The notes under the pieces: generated by a model | The model's input: only the letters and a program-made list of their open reading frames with translations | Told to the model about the DNA's origin: nothing | Databases searched by the model: none | Part shown: positions 34,165 through 43,079 of the stretch, one piece after another | Layout of the letters: the number at the start of each line of letters is the position of its first letter | Numbering within the stretch: the stretch's first letter is position 1 | Made by a program: the position numbers and the translations under genes | Assembly (NCBI RefSeq): GCF_003480915.1 | Contig: NZ_QUKD01000009.1 | Span: 62,001 to 126,000, forward strand | Reading direction: 5' to 3' | Length of the DNA stretch: 64,000 nt | Origin: Parabacteroides sp. TM07-1AC | GTDB lineage: Bacteria > Bacteroidota > Bacteroidia > Bacteroidales > Tannerellaceae

Positions 34165-35061
34165 ATGAAGAAAATTAGAGCCGCCATCGTTGGATATGGC
34201 AACATTGGAAAGTATGTGTTAGAGGCCCTGGAAGCTGCTCCCGATTTTGAAGTAGCAGGTGTTGTACGTCGTAATCCGAATGACGTACCGGACGAACTGA
34301 AAGCTTATACTGTGACTGACAGTATCACTAAGTTAGATAAAGTAGACGTTGCTGTTCTTGCAACTCCTACCCGTAGCGTAGAGACATACGCAAAAGAAAT
34401 TCTTTCATTAGGCATCAATACGGTAGATAGCTTTGATATCCATGGAGGTATCGTAGACCTGCGCCGTTCGTTGGATGCTGTAGCCAAAGCACATAATACG
34501 GTTGCCGTTATTTCTGCCGGATGGGATCCGGGTAGCGACTCTGTTGTTCGCGCTTTATTGGAAGCAATGGTTCCGAAAGGAATTACTTATACAAACTTCG
34601 GCCCGGGTATGAGTATGGGACATACGGTTGCCGTAAAAGCAATCGAAGGTGTAAAAGCTGCTTTGTCGATGACAATCCCGATGGGTACAGGCGTTCATCG
34701 CCGTATGGTTTATATCGAAGTGAAAGACGGTTACGATTTCAAGCAGGTGGCTGCTGCTATCAAAGCTGACGATTATTTTGCACACGATGAAACACACGTG
34801 ATGCAAGTGGAATGCGTAGATAATTTGCTGGATATGGGACACGGTGTGAACCTGGTTCGCAAAGGTGTATCGGGCAAGACGCAGAACCAGTTGGTTGAAT
34901 TCGATATGAAGATCAACAACCCGGCTCTTACGGCCCAGATCCTGGTAGCTGTTGCCCGTGCAAGTTTCAAACAGCAGCCGGGTGCTTACACTATGATCGA
35001 ACTGCCGGTGATCGATATGATCTGCGGTGAAAGAGAAGACTTGATCAGACGACTAGTTTAA
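34165..35061 (+). CDS. ddh: meso-Diaminopimelate D-dehydrogenase
   Basis: A 298-residue NADPH-dependent enzyme that makes meso-diaminopimelate directly from tetrahydrodipicolinate, ammonia and NADPH. This supplies lysine and peptidoglycan precursor. The Rossmann start IRAAIVGYGNIGKYVLEAL carries the GxGxxG nucleotide site. The substrate region has SAGWDPGSDSVVRAL and FGPGMSMGHTVAVKAI, both hallmark segments of Ddh. Length is close to known dehydrogenases (about 320). It is followed after 10 bp by lgt, so a joint transcript with lgt and the flavodiiron gene is likely, although their roles are unrelated. Confidence 0.93.
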   Translation: MKKIRAAIVGYGNIGKYVLEALEAAPDFEVAGVVRRNPNDVPDELKAYTVTDSITKLDKVDVAVLATPTRSVETYAKEILSLGINTVDSFDIHGGIVDLRRSLDAVAKAHNTVAVISAGWDPGSDSVVRALLEAMVPKGITYTNFGPGMSMGHTVAVKAIEGVKAALSMTIPMGTGVHRRMVYIEVKDGYDFKQVAAAIKADDYFAHDETHVMQVECVDNLLDMGHGVNLVRKGVSGKTQNQLVEFDMKINNPALTAQILVAVARASFKQQPGAYTMIELPVIDMICGEREDLIRRLV

Positions 35062-35071
35062 TACAAAAAAT

Positions 35072-35920
35072 ATGCTCGACTTTATTACCTGGACGGCTGA
35101 CCCCGCCATCTTTTCCATAGGTTCACGCGAAATACGCTGGTACGGACTTGCTTTTGCTATCGGCTTTTGGATTGGTTATACCATCGTGAGCCGGATGTGG
35201 AAAAATGAGAAACTTCCTCCTGCATGGATCGACTCCCTGCTTATTTATACCATGGTAGGAACTGTGGTCGGCGCCCGTTTAGGACACTGCCTGTTTTATG
35301 ATCCCGGATATTATCTGGCTAATCCGATAGAGATATTCAAGGTTTGGGAAGGAGGACTGGCAAGTCATGGAGGTACGCTAGGTATTGTGATTGCCATTTA
35401 CTTCTATTCCAGACGTGTCTCACATAAAAGTATGCTGTGGACATTCGACAAACTGGTGGTTCCGACGGGACTGGTTGCGGCTATGATCCGCCTGGGTAAC
35501 CTTATGAATCATGAAATATACGGACACCCGACCGATTTGCCGTGGGGATTCCGTTTTATCGAGAACTTACATGCCTGGAAAATGGGAGCGGAGCCGATCT
35601 TTACGGTGCCCAGCCATCCGACACAGCTATATGAGGCGCTGTTTTATCTGGCTACTTTCGGGATATGTATGTGGATGTATTTCAAAAAGCAAGCCTGGAA
35701 ACGCGAAGGACTTATTTTCGGAGTCTTCATGATCATTGTGTTCGGATCGCGTATCTTCATCGAATTTTTGAAGAACAACCAGGAGGCATTTGAAGATAAT
35801 ATGATGCTGAATATGGGGCAGTGGCTCAGTATTCCGTTTGTTTTGGCCGGTTGCTGGTTCGTTTGGAGAGCACTGACGAGAAAGCCGAACAATTACGAAG
35901 AATTAAAAAGACGAAATTAA
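35072..35920 (+). CDS. lgt: Prolipoprotein diacylglyceryl transferase
   Basis: A 282-residue inner-membrane enzyme that transfers diacylglycerol from phosphatidylglycerol to the lipobox cysteine of prelipoproteins. About seven hydrophobic helices are present. Conserved motifs are GGLASHGGTLG, the Lgt signature RLGNLMNHEIYG with its essential Arg and Asn, and HPTQLYEALF near the C-terminus. In this window it would act on the SusD protein, the pilus subunits and several other lipoproteins. It is located 10 bp after ddh and 4 bp before the flavodiiron gene. Confidence 0.95.
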   Translation: MLDFITWTADPAIFSIGSREIRWYGLAFAIGFWIGYTIVSRMWKNEKLPPAWIDSLLIYTMVGTVVGARLGHCLFYDPGYYLANPIEIFKVWEGGLASHGGTLGIVIAIYFYSRRVSHKSMLWTFDKLVVPTGLVAAMIRLGNLMNHEIYGHPTDLPWGFRFIENLHAWKMGAEPIFTVPSHPTQLYEALFYLATFGICMWMYFKKQAWKREGLIFGVFMIIVFGSRIFIEFLKNNQEAFEDNMMLNMGQWLSIPFVLAGCWFVWRALTRKPNNYEELKRRN

Positions 35921-35924
35921 AGAA

Positions 35925-37121
35925 ATGTATAAGTTAAAAGAAATAGCAGATAAGGTTTATTATGTAGGAGTTAACGACCGTCAGAAGGCCCTCTTCGAAA
36001 ATATGTGGCCGCTTCCGTATGGTGTTTCTTACAATTCATATTTGATTGTAGACGAAAAGACTGTATTGGTGGATACGGTGGATGTTTGCTACTCTGATAT
36101 CTTTTTGAAAAAAATAGCGGATGCACTGGACGGACGTACGCTCGACTATCTGGTCGTGAACCATATGGAACCCGATCATGCCGGAAGTATCCGCCTGTTG
36201 CGTCAGCAATATCCCGATGTGCAGATCATTGGTAACAAGCAGACATTCGGTATGTTGGACGGATATCATGGGATTACGACCGGGCTTCACGAAGTAAAAG
36301 AAGGGGATACGCTGAATATTGGTCGTCATCAGCTTTCTTTCTACATGGCTCCGATGGTGCACTGGCCGGAAGTGATGGTGACTTACGATTCGACAGATAA
36401 ACTGTTATTCTCAGCTGATGCTTTCGGTACATACGGAACGCTGGATGGCGGTGTGATCGATGAAGAAATGAATGTAGATCATTATTGGGAAGAAATGATC
36501 CGTTATTATTCCAATATTGTCGGTAAATATGGAAATCCGGTGCAGCGTGCTTTACAGAAACTTTCTGTATTGGGTATCGAAACGATCTGTTCGACTCATG
36601 GCCCTGTATGGCGTAAATATGCAAAGAAGGCGATTGAAATATATGATCGTTTGAGCCGGTATGAAGGAGAAGACGGTGTTGTCGTTATCTATGGAAGTAT
36701 GTACGGCAATACGGAACAGATGGCGGAAGCGATCGCATCATCGTTGTCGGCACATGGCGTGAAGAACATTGTGTTGCATAATGTCAGCAAGAGTCCTGCA
36801 TCCTATATATTGAAAGATGTATTTAAATATAAAGGTATCATCATCGGCAGTCCGACTTATTCGAACAGTTTGTTCCCGGAAGTGGAAGCTATTCTGAGCA
36901 AGATCGAAATGCGTGAGGTGAAAAACCGCCTGTATGGTTACTTCGGTTCATTTACCTGGGCAGGTGCTGCGGTAAAACGCCTGACAGCTTTCGGTGAAAA
37001 GATGAAATGGGAAACCGTTGGTACGCCTGTTGAACAAAAACAGGGCCTGAAAGTCGATAAGTATGAAGAATGCTGGGCTTTGGGTGAAGCGATGGCGAAA
37101 GAGTTGACAGTTGACAAGTGA
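35925..37121 (+). CDS. FprA-family flavodiiron protein
   Basis: A 398-residue soluble protein that reduces oxygen to water or NO to N2O, protecting anaerobes. The metallo-beta-lactamase domain supplies the diiron ligands H80, E82, D84 and H85 (NHMEPDHAGS), H146 (MVHWPEV), D165 (FSADAF) and H225 (CSTHGPVW). The flavodoxin domain starts at about residue 252 (VVVIYGSMYGNTEQMAEAI). No rubredoxin or NADH-oxidase module is fused, so it is a class A enzyme. The last codons (ELTVDK and stop) are encoded by a heptamer tandem repeat that also extends downstream. It follows lgt by 4 bp. Confidence 0.93.
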   Translation: MYKLKEIADKVYYVGVNDRQKALFENMWPLPYGVSYNSYLIVDEKTVLVDTVDVCYSDIFLKKIADALDGRTLDYLVVNHMEPDHAGSIRLLRQQYPDVQIIGNKQTFGMLDGYHGITTGLHEVKEGDTLNIGRHQLSFYMAPMVHWPEVMVTYDSTDKLLFSADAFGTYGTLDGGVIDEEMNVDHYWEEMIRYYSNIVGKYGNPVQRALQKLSVLGIETICSTHGPVWRKYAKKAIEIYDRLSRYEGEDGVVVIYGSMYGNTEQMAEAIASSLSAHGVKNIVLHNVSKSPASYILKDVFKYKGIIIGSPTYSNSLFPEVEAILSKIEMREVKNRLYGYFGSFTWAGAAVKRLTAFGEKMKWETVGTPVEQKQGLKVDKYEECWALGEAMAKELTVDK

Positions 37122-37233
37122 CAGTTGACAGTTAAAAGAGCAGATCTAAAAAAACTATTAATAACCTAATCAGTTCCGGTTTGCGGAAGAGGGTGACTAT
37201 ATCTGTCACTTGTCAACTGTCAACTGTCAACTG
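37102..37233. repeat. Heptanucleotide tandem repeats forming a long hairpin over the FprA stop codon
   Basis: Left part: GTTGACA heptamers (37103-37133), overlapping the end of the flavodiiron gene. Right part: TGTCAAC heptamers (37203-37233). Positions 37102-37124 are the exact reverse complement of 37203-37225 over 23 bp. It has the same design as 12700-12779. Confidence 0.85.
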
Positions 37234-37249
37234 AAAAAACACAAACGTT

Positions 37250-38062
37250 ATGAGACTAATTATTGAACCAGATTACGAGCAACTCTCGAAATGGGCTGCT
37301 AATTATGTAGCTGCAAAGATTAAGAAAGCTAATCCGACAGCTGAAAAACCTTTTGTTTTGGGATTGCCTACCGGATCGTCTCCTCTGGGTATGTACAAGA
37401 ACTTGATCGAATTGAACAAGCAGGGTGTTATCTCCTTCCAGAATATCATCACTTTCAACATGGATGAATATGTAGGATTGCCGAAAGATCATCCGGAAAG
37501 TTATCATTCGTTCATGTGGAACAACTTCTTCAGCCATGTTGACATCAAGCCGGAGAATGTAAATATCCTGAACGGTAACGCTCCTGACCTGGAAGCCGAA
37601 TGTGCTGCTTACGAAGCTAAGATGAAAGCGGTAGGTGGTGTAGACCTGTTCCTGGGTGGTATCGGTCCTGACGGTCATATCGCATTCAACGAACCGGGTT
37701 CTTCTTTGTCTTCACGTACTCGTGTAAAGTCTCTGACTACCGACACGATCATCGCTAACTCTCGTTTCTTCGATAACGATGTAAACAAGGTTCCGAAGAC
37801 TTCTGTAACGGTTGGTGTAGGTACTGTACTGGATGCTAAAGAAGTATTGATCATGGTAAACGGCCATAACAAGGCTCGCGCTTTGCAGCAGGCTGTTGAA
37901 GGTTCTATCAACCAGATGTGGACAATCACTGCTTTGCAGATGCACCCGAAAGGTATTATCGTAGCTGACGAAGCGGCTTGCGCTGAAATCAAAGTCGGTA
38001 CATACAACTACTTCAAAGATATCGAAAAAGATAATCTTTGTCCTTGCAGCTTGTTGAAGTAA
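37250..38062 (+). CDS. nagB: Glucosamine-6-phosphate deaminase
   Basis: A 270-residue cytoplasmic enzyme converting glucosamine 6-phosphate to fructose 6-phosphate and ammonia, the last step of amino-sugar catabolism. Motifs seen are [16 protein letters not shown] (phosphate loop), FNMDEYVG with the catalytic Asp and [17 protein letters not shown] with the catalytic His-containing loop. Length is close to E. coli NagB (266). No nagA is next to it. The gap upstream is taken up by the heptamer hairpin, and a strong terminator follows. Confidence 0.95.
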   Translation: MRLIIEPDYEQLSKWAANYVAAKIKKANPTAEKPFVLGLPTGSSPLGMYKNLIELNKQGVISFQNIITFNMDEYVGLPKDHPESYHSFMWNNFFSHVDIKPENVNILNGNAPDLEAECAAYEAKMKAVGGVDLFLGGIGPDGHIAFNEPGSSLSSRTRVKSLTTDTIIANSRFFDNDVNKVPKTSVTVGVGTVLDAKEVLIMVNGHNKARALQQAVEGSINQMWTITALQMHPKGIIVADEAACAEIKVGTYNYFKDIEKDNLCPCSLLK

Positions 38063-38082
38063 TATCAACATAAAATGAAAAG

Positions 38083-38118
38083 AAAAAGCTATACCCCAAA
38101 AAGGTATGGCTTTTTTTG
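38083..38118 (+). terminator. Terminator of nagB
   Basis: Stem AAGCTATACC (38086-38095) with GGTATGGCTT (38103-38112), one G-U pair, then a T7 tract. Confidence 0.85.
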
Positions 38119-38209
38119 TATGCGTTAATTTGTATCTTTTCTGCAATAGTTTTAATTCGAATGCGTTTATACTGTATTCATTTGCTCTGCTTTAATAGAT
38201 GGATCAAGG

Positions 38210-38240
38210 TTGTATAGGATTGATATAATACTTATATTTG
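38210..38240 (+). promoter_or_regulatory. Promoter of the outer-membrane barrel gene
   Basis: TTG (38210-38212), 20 bp, TATATTTG (38233-38240), about 80 bp before the start codon. Confidence 0.7.
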
Positions 38241-38319
38241 GCCGGTATTATTTAAGTGTGACAATGGATGTTTTTATTTGTCTTGAATATAATGTGTTTA
38301 ATATCTAAAAATTTATTGT

Positions 38320-38949
38320 ATGAAAAAGATCGCTTTATTATTGTTGCTTTTCGTTACCTTTAAGGTGAGTGCGCAGGAATTCCATTTTATACCGAAGATC
38401 GGTTTGAATTTTGCCAATATGACAAATATGGACGGTAGTATGAAGCCGGGAATGAATATCGGTGTAGCCGGCGAAGTGATGATGACTGATAACTTTGCGA
38501 TAGAGCCGGGAATATTCTATTCGATGCAGGGTACTAAATTGAAAGAAGGTGGTGCTTCTATAAAATTCAAGAATGATTATCTGAATATCCCTATTTTGTT
38601 TAAAGGCTATATTTATGAAGGTTTTAATTTATTTGCCGGACCTCAGATCGGATTTAAGGTTTCTTCTAAGTTAAAAGCGTCCAGTTCCGGAACTTCTGTT
38701 TCGACGGATATTGCCAGCGATTGGTTTAAGACAGTTGACTTTTCGGTAGCTATTGGAGCTGGTTACCAGTCGCCTATGGGAGTTATGTTTTCTTTAAGCT
38801 ATAATATCGGATTAACCAATGTTCTTGATAAAGACAATATTGCTTCCTTTTTAAATAATAATACTGATTTTAGTGGGATAAGTGCTTCCGATTTGGAAGG
38901 AAAGAGCCGTAACGGCGTTCTCCAGTTTAATATAGGTTGGCGCTTCTGA
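38320..38949 (+). CDS. Small outer-membrane beta-barrel (porin-family, PorT-like) protein
   Basis: A 209-residue protein with a signal peptide ending VSA (about residue 18). It has eight or so amphipathic strands: FHFIPKIGLNFANMT, GMNIGVAGEVMMTDNFAIEP, YLNIPILFKGYIY, FNLFAGPQIGFKV and a terminal VLQFNIGWRF. The ending in an aromatic residue is the outer-membrane insertion signal. The 'YLNIPILFK' strand is diagnostic of the OMP_b-brl_2 family common in Bacteroidetes. The specific role is unknown. It is monocistronic, with its own promoter. Confidence 0.8.
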   Translation: MKKIALLLLLFVTFKVSAQEFHFIPKIGLNFANMTNMDGSMKPGMNIGVAGEVMMTDNFAIEPGIFYSMQGTKLKEGGASIKFKNDYLNIPILFKGYIYEGFNLFAGPQIGFKVSSKLKASSSGTSVSTDIASDWFKTVDFSVAIGAGYQSPMGVMFSLSYNIGLTNVLDKDNIASFLNNNTDFSGISASDLEGKSRNGVLQFNIGWRF

Positions 38950-39044
38950 TTGTTATAATATCGGATTCTGCAAACTATAGAACGAATTCTGACTATATCC
39001 GATAGAGAAAGAACGATATTTTTGTGGTATAAATTTCTATTACC

Positions 39045-40085
39045 ATGAAAAAGATACTAATTAAATTCTTATTTCTGTTCCTGGCTATGCCTTTTGTGTG
39101 TGGGCAGGAACAGATATTGCCGGTCCCTTCCAATCAACCTAGCCCGGCACAGCAAAAGCAAATAGCCCGTAAGTATGGAATGTTTATCCATTTCGGACTG
39201 AATACGTTTCAGGACCAGGAGTGGACAGACGGTTCTAAACCCGCTTCCTCTTATCGACCGACGGCTGTCGATACGGACCAATGGATTAAAGCGGCAAAAG
39301 ATGCCGGAATGAAATACGTTATTCTTACTGCAAAGCATCATGAGGGTTTCTGCCTTTGGGACAGTAAATATACAGAATATGATGTAGCGAGTTCGGGCAA
39401 TCCCACTAATGTAATTGAAGCGATAGCGAAATCCTGTAAGAAATATGATATCGGTCTGGGACTGTACTATTCTTTATGGGACCGCAAGGTGAATACAGAT
39501 GTGAAAGATCCCTCCAAAGATGCGGCCTATAATGAATATATGCTTCGTCAGTTGAATGAGTTGATCGATATTGTAGAACCCTATACGAATATTGTGGAGT
39601 TTTGGTTTGACGGTGGCTGGGAGAAAGAAAATTATCGTTGGCCGGTGAAAGATATTTACCAGACGATCAAATCGAGACAGCCGGATTGTCAGATCGGTAT
39701 AAACTGGACAATCGGTTTGCCGGAAAATCCGGATGCACATCCTGTATTGCCGGAAAATCAGAAAGAAGGTTATCCGATCCGTTATTTCCCGAGTGATTTC
39801 CGTTTGGGAGATCCGTATCTGCCCGCCGATAATGATCCGAAAATCTTTACCCACGACGGTAAAGAATATTATATGCCTTGGGAATCTACCATTTGTATCA
39901 GCGAACGTTGGTTTTATAATACGACCGACAAAAAGTATAAACCGGTTGATGAGTTGGCAAAACTGTACCGTCAGTGTACAAAGAATAATAATATCCTGAT
40001 CCTGAATTGTCCGCCTGATCGAAGCGGTAAAATACGGGCAAAAGATATCCAGGTATTGAAAGAGCTGAGGGAAAAGATTCACTGA
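39045..40085 (+). CDS. GH29-family alpha-L-fucosidase
   Basis: A 346-residue exported hydrolase with a signal peptide ending near residue 20 (FVCGQ). The family features KYGMFIHFGLNTFQDQEW, TAKHHEGFCLWDSKYTEYDV and the nucleophile D189 in VEFWFDGGW are present. It removes terminal alpha-L-fucose from host or plant glycans. At 346 residues it contains essentially only the catalytic barrel and lacks the C-terminal beta-sandwich of longer GH29 enzymes. The late 'NNNILILNCPPDRSGKI' segment is typical of the shorter subfamily B. It is not next to a SusC/SusD pair, so it is outside a classic polysaccharide locus. A -7 box TATTTTTG lies at 39017-39024. Confidence 0.9.
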   Translation: MKKILIKFLFLFLAMPFVCGQEQILPVPSNQPSPAQQKQIARKYGMFIHFGLNTFQDQEWTDGSKPASSYRPTAVDTDQWIKAAKDAGMKYVILTAKHHEGFCLWDSKYTEYDVASSGNPTNVIEAIAKSCKKYDIGLGLYYSLWDRKVNTDVKDPSKDAAYNEYMLRQLNELIDIVEPYTNIVEFWFDGGWEKENYRWPVKDIYQTIKSRQPDCQIGINWTIGLPENPDAHPVLPENQKEGYPIRYFPSDFRLGDPYLPADNDPKIFTHDGKEYYMPWESTICISERWFYNTTDKKYKPVDELAKLYRQCTKNNNILILNCPPDRSGKIRAKDIQVLKELREKIH

Positions 40086-40094
40086 TAATTTCTT

Positions 40095-40158
40095 GAGACC
40101 CGGGTCTCGGCATCCTTTACACCCGGGTCTTCGCATCGTTCACATCCGGGTGTAAAAC
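40095..40158. repeat. 23-bp tandem repeat with CCCGGGT core
   Basis: Two and a half copies of a 23-bp unit (40098-40120, 40121-40143, then 40144-40158). The first overlaps a perfect 14-bp palindrome GAGACCCGGGTCTC (40095-40108). TTTACACCCGG (40116-40126) is complementary to CCGGGTGTAAA (40146-40156), giving a hairpin after the fucosidase. Confidence 0.7.
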
Positions 40159-40232
40159 AGAGTAAAATGAGGGTCCTGAGTAGATGTAGTAACGACTTTC
40201 ATGAAAAGAACTCCTATATTTGGGCAAAATTG

Positions 40233-40496
40233 TTAATGATTGTACATATCTTTATTATAGAAATCTAATATTTTGATTTGGGCATTGTAAGCCGTTTGTG
40301 CCGGACTGTCGGGATTTAGTTCCATAGCAGTCAGGTAGTTGTTCAGTGCCTGGCGGATGTCTCCGATTTTACGGTATGCATTTCCCCGCAGGTAGTACGC
40401 TTCATCGTCTGCCTCGTTTTTTTTAATGTATTCATCCAACAAACGCAAGGCTTCATCTGTTTTATTATCGTTGATAAGTTGTCTGATTGTTTCCAT
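40233..40496 (-). CDS. Small tetratricopeptide-repeat protein
   Basis: An 87-residue protein consisting of about two TPR units: TDEALRLLDEYIKKNEADDEAYYLRGNA... and IGDIRQALNNYLTAMELNPDS, with the canonical Ala/Gly/Tyr/Pro positions. There is no signal peptide. TPR proteins mediate protein-protein contacts; the partner is not known. It is divergent from topA, with a TATCTTTG -7 box on the minus strand at 40523-40530. Confidence 0.8.
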   Translation of the reverse strand: METIRQLINDNKTDEALRLLDEYIKKNEADDEAYYLRGNAYRKIGDIRQALNNYLTAMELNPDSPAQTAYNAQIKILDFYNKDMYNH

Positions 40497-40522
40497 GTCG
40501 AAATAATGTGATATTTTGTGGA

Positions 40523-40530
40523 CAAAGATA
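40523..40530 (-). promoter_or_regulatory. -7 box upstream of the TPR gene
   Basis: Minus-strand TATCTTTG, 27 bp before the start codon. Confidence 0.45.
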
Positions 40531-40615
40531 ATTCTGAAGTGGTTACATACATAATAATCACGGTTTAAAAAACTGTTTTTTTGTTACTGATGTACGGTTA
40601 CGTTAATTATTTATG

Positions 40616-40623
40616 TAAGTTTG
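40616..40623 (+). promoter_or_regulatory. -7 box upstream of topA
   Basis: TAAGTTTG fits TAnnTTTG, about 31 bp before the topA ATG. Confidence 0.45.
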
Positions 40624-40653
40624 CACTCGATTTCTAAAAAGTGAAAAGTGATT

Positions 40654-43002
40654 ATGCAAAAGAATCTGGTAATAGTGGAGTCACCCGCCAAGGCAAAAAC
40701 CATCGAAAAGTTCCTCGGGAAAGATTTTAAGGTTATGTCGAGTTACGGGCACATCCGCGATTTGAAGACAAAAGATTTTAGTATTGATGTCGAGCACGAT
40801 TATGCTCCGCAGTACGTGATTCCGGCCGATAAGAAGAAGCTGGTATCCGAATTGAAATCCGAAGCTAAGACAGCCGAACAGGTATGGCTCGCATCCGATG
40901 AGGACCGCGAAGGAGAAGCTATATCCTGGCATCTGTACGAAGTTTTGGGATTGAAGCCGGAAAATACGAAACGTATTGTTTTCCATGAAATTACCAAGAA
41001 TGCAATTTTGCATGCTATCGAAACACCGCGTGATATCAATATCAATTTGGTGAATGCACAGCAGGCACGTCGTGTATTGGACCGTATCGTAGGTTTCGAA
41101 CTTTCTCCCATCCTGTGGCGGAAAGTGAAGCCGGCTTTGTCTGCCGGGCGTGTACAGTCTGTGGCTGTCCGTCTGATTGTGGAACGTGAGCGTGAGATCA
41201 ATGAGTTCGTATCGGAAGCCGCTTTCCGCATCATTGCCAATTTTACGCTTCCCGACGGAACAACGATCCTGAAAGCTGAACTGAACAAGCGTCTGAAGGA
41301 TAAGAAAGAGGTCATGGAGTTTTTGGAATCATGCAAAGCAGCCTCTTTCAGCATCGATGAGATCACGAAGAAACCGGTAAAGAAATCACCTGCACCTCCT
41401 TTCACTACTTCCACTTTACAGCAGGAAGCTGCACGTAAGCTGGGGTATTCCGTATCGCAGACCATGATGATCGCACAGCGTTTGTACGAATCGGGGTTGA
41501 TCACCTATATGCGTACCGACTCGGTGAACTTGAGTGACCTGGCTTTAGGAACCTCCAAAGAGGCTATCCTGGAGACATACGGTGAAAAATATTATAAATT
41601 CCGCCAGTATCACACAAAGAGCAAGGGTGCCCAGGAAGCGCACGAAGCCATCCGTCCTACCTATATCAGTAATACGGAGATCAGCGGATCGGCGCAGGAA
41701 AAGAAATTATATGAACTGATCCGTAAACGGACGATCGCGTCGCAGATGGCAGATGCCGAACTGGAACGTACGACGATTTCCGTCTGCATCAATAATAAGA
41801 AAGAGAAATTCGTAGCCGTAGGTGAAGTGATCACATTCGACGGTTTCCTTCAGGTATACCGCGAGAGCTTCGATGACGAGAATGAGAAAGAGCAGGAAAA
41901 CGGCTTGTTACCGCCGGTACAGCTGCATGAAGTACTGTCGCTGAATGATATCGTAGCCACGGAACGTTTTACGCAGCGTCCGCCGCGTTATACGGAAGCC
42001 AGCCTCGTTCGTCGTCTGGAAGAACTGGGAATCGGTCGTCCTTCTACCTATGCTCCTACTATTCAGACTATTCAGAATCGTGAATATGTCGTGAAAGGAG
42101 ATAAAGAAGGCGTGGAACGTTCTTACTGTGTCATTACACTGGCAAAGGACAAGATCAAGGAAGCCGATAAGAAAGAAATTGTAGGGGCCGACCGTAATAA
42201 GTTGATGCCGACCGACATAGGAACGGTGGTAAATGACTTTTTGATGACTTATTTTCCGGACGTATTGGATTATAATTTTACAGCCAGTGTGGAAAAAGAG
42301 TTCGATGCCGTTGCTGAAGGAGAAATGGTCTGGACGGCGGCAATCGATAAGTTCTATAAGCTGTTCCATCCGATCGTAGAGGAAACGGCTGCGTTGAAGA
42401 CTGAACATAAGGTAGGTGAACGTCAGTTGGGTATCGATCCGAAAAGCGGAAATCCCGTATTCGTAAAGATTGGCCGCTACGGTCCGGTCGTACAGATTGG
42501 CCAAGCCCATCCGGATGACAAGGAGGCTCCTAAACCTCAGTTCGCTACGTTGATGAAAGGACAGTCCATCGAAACGATCACGCTTGAAGAAGCCCTGAAG
42601 TTATTTGATCTGCCCCGTACGATCGGTGAATATGAAGGCAAGGAAATGGTTGCGGCTGTAGGTCGCTTCGGACCGTTTATCCGCCATGACGGAAAGTTCG
42701 TTTCAATCCCGAAAGATATGAATCCGCTGTCTATTACGGCAGAGGAGGCGATTGCGCTGATCGATGAAAAGCGTAAGAAAGACGAACAGCGCTTCCTGAA
42801 GAAGTTTGAGGAAGATCCTGAACTGGAAATTCTGAATGGTCGATATGGTCCTTATATTACCTATAAGAAAGCAAATTACCGGATACCGAAGACGGTTACG
42901 AATCCGGAAAAGTTGACTTTTGAAGAATGTATGAAGATTATAACTGAAGCGGCAGAGAAGCCCGCTGCTCCTAAAAAGCGTACTACAAAGAAGAAAGCAT
43001 AA
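40654..43002 (+). CDS. topA: DNA topoisomerase I
   Basis: A 782-residue type IA topoisomerase that relaxes negative supercoils. The TOPRIM domain shows LVIVESPAKAKTIEKFLG and LASDEDREGEAISWHL. The active-site Tyr lies in LITYMRTDSVNL. The C-terminal third has repeated Toprim-C-type units (GRYGPVVQIG, GRFGPFIRHDGKFVSIP, GRYGPYITYKKANYRIP) in place of the E. coli zinc fingers, then a Lys-rich tail ending KKRTTKKKA. I chose the ATG at 40654; an in-frame GTG at 40648 would add two residues. It is the partner in supercoil balance to gyrB at 12780-14735. Confidence 0.95.
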   Translation: MQKNLVIVESPAKAKTIEKFLGKDFKVMSSYGHIRDLKTKDFSIDVEHDYAPQYVIPADKKKLVSELKSEAKTAEQVWLASDEDREGEAISWHLYEVLGLKPENTKRIVFHEITKNAILHAIETPRDININLVNAQQARRVLDRIVGFELSPILWRKVKPALSAGRVQSVAVRLIVEREREINEFVSEAAFRIIANFTLPDGTTILKAELNKRLKDKKEVMEFLESCKAASFSIDEITKKPVKKSPAPPFTTSTLQQEAARKLGYSVSQTMMIAQRLYESGLITYMRTDSVNLSDLALGTSKEAILETYGEKYYKFRQYHTKSKGAQEAHEAIRPTYISNTEISGSAQEKKLYELIRKRTIASQMADAELERTTISVCINNKKEKFVAVGEVITFDGFLQVYRESFDDENEKEQENGLLPPVQLHEVLSLNDIVATERFTQRPPRYTEASLVRRLEELGIGRPSTYAPTIQTIQNREYVVKGDKEGVERSYCVITLAKDKIKEADKKEIVGADRNKLMPTDIGTVVNDFLMTYFPDVLDYNFTASVEKEFDAVAEGEMVWTAAIDKFYKLFHPIVEETAALKTEHKVGERQLGIDPKSGNPVFVKIGRYGPVVQIGQAHPDDKEAPKPQFATLMKGQSIETITLEEALKLFDLPRTIGEYEGKEMVAAVGRFGPFIRHDGKFVSIPKDMNPLSITAEEAIALIDEKRKKDEQRFLKKFEEDPELEILNGRYGPYITYKKANYRIPKTVTNPEKLTFEECMKIITEAAEKPAAPKKRTTKKKA

Positions 43003-43021
43003 TCAGAGAATAGCTCATACA

Positions 43022-43060
43022 AAAAAACTCCTGTTGATCATTCAGCAGGAGTTTTTTTGT
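43022..43060. terminator. Bidirectional terminator between topA and argS
   Basis: AAAAACTCCTG (43023-43033) and CAGGAGTTTTTTT (43045-43057) form a stem with A and T tracts at both sides, serving the two converging genes. Confidence 0.88.
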
Positions 43061-43079
43061 ATTATAATGTATAGGGGAA

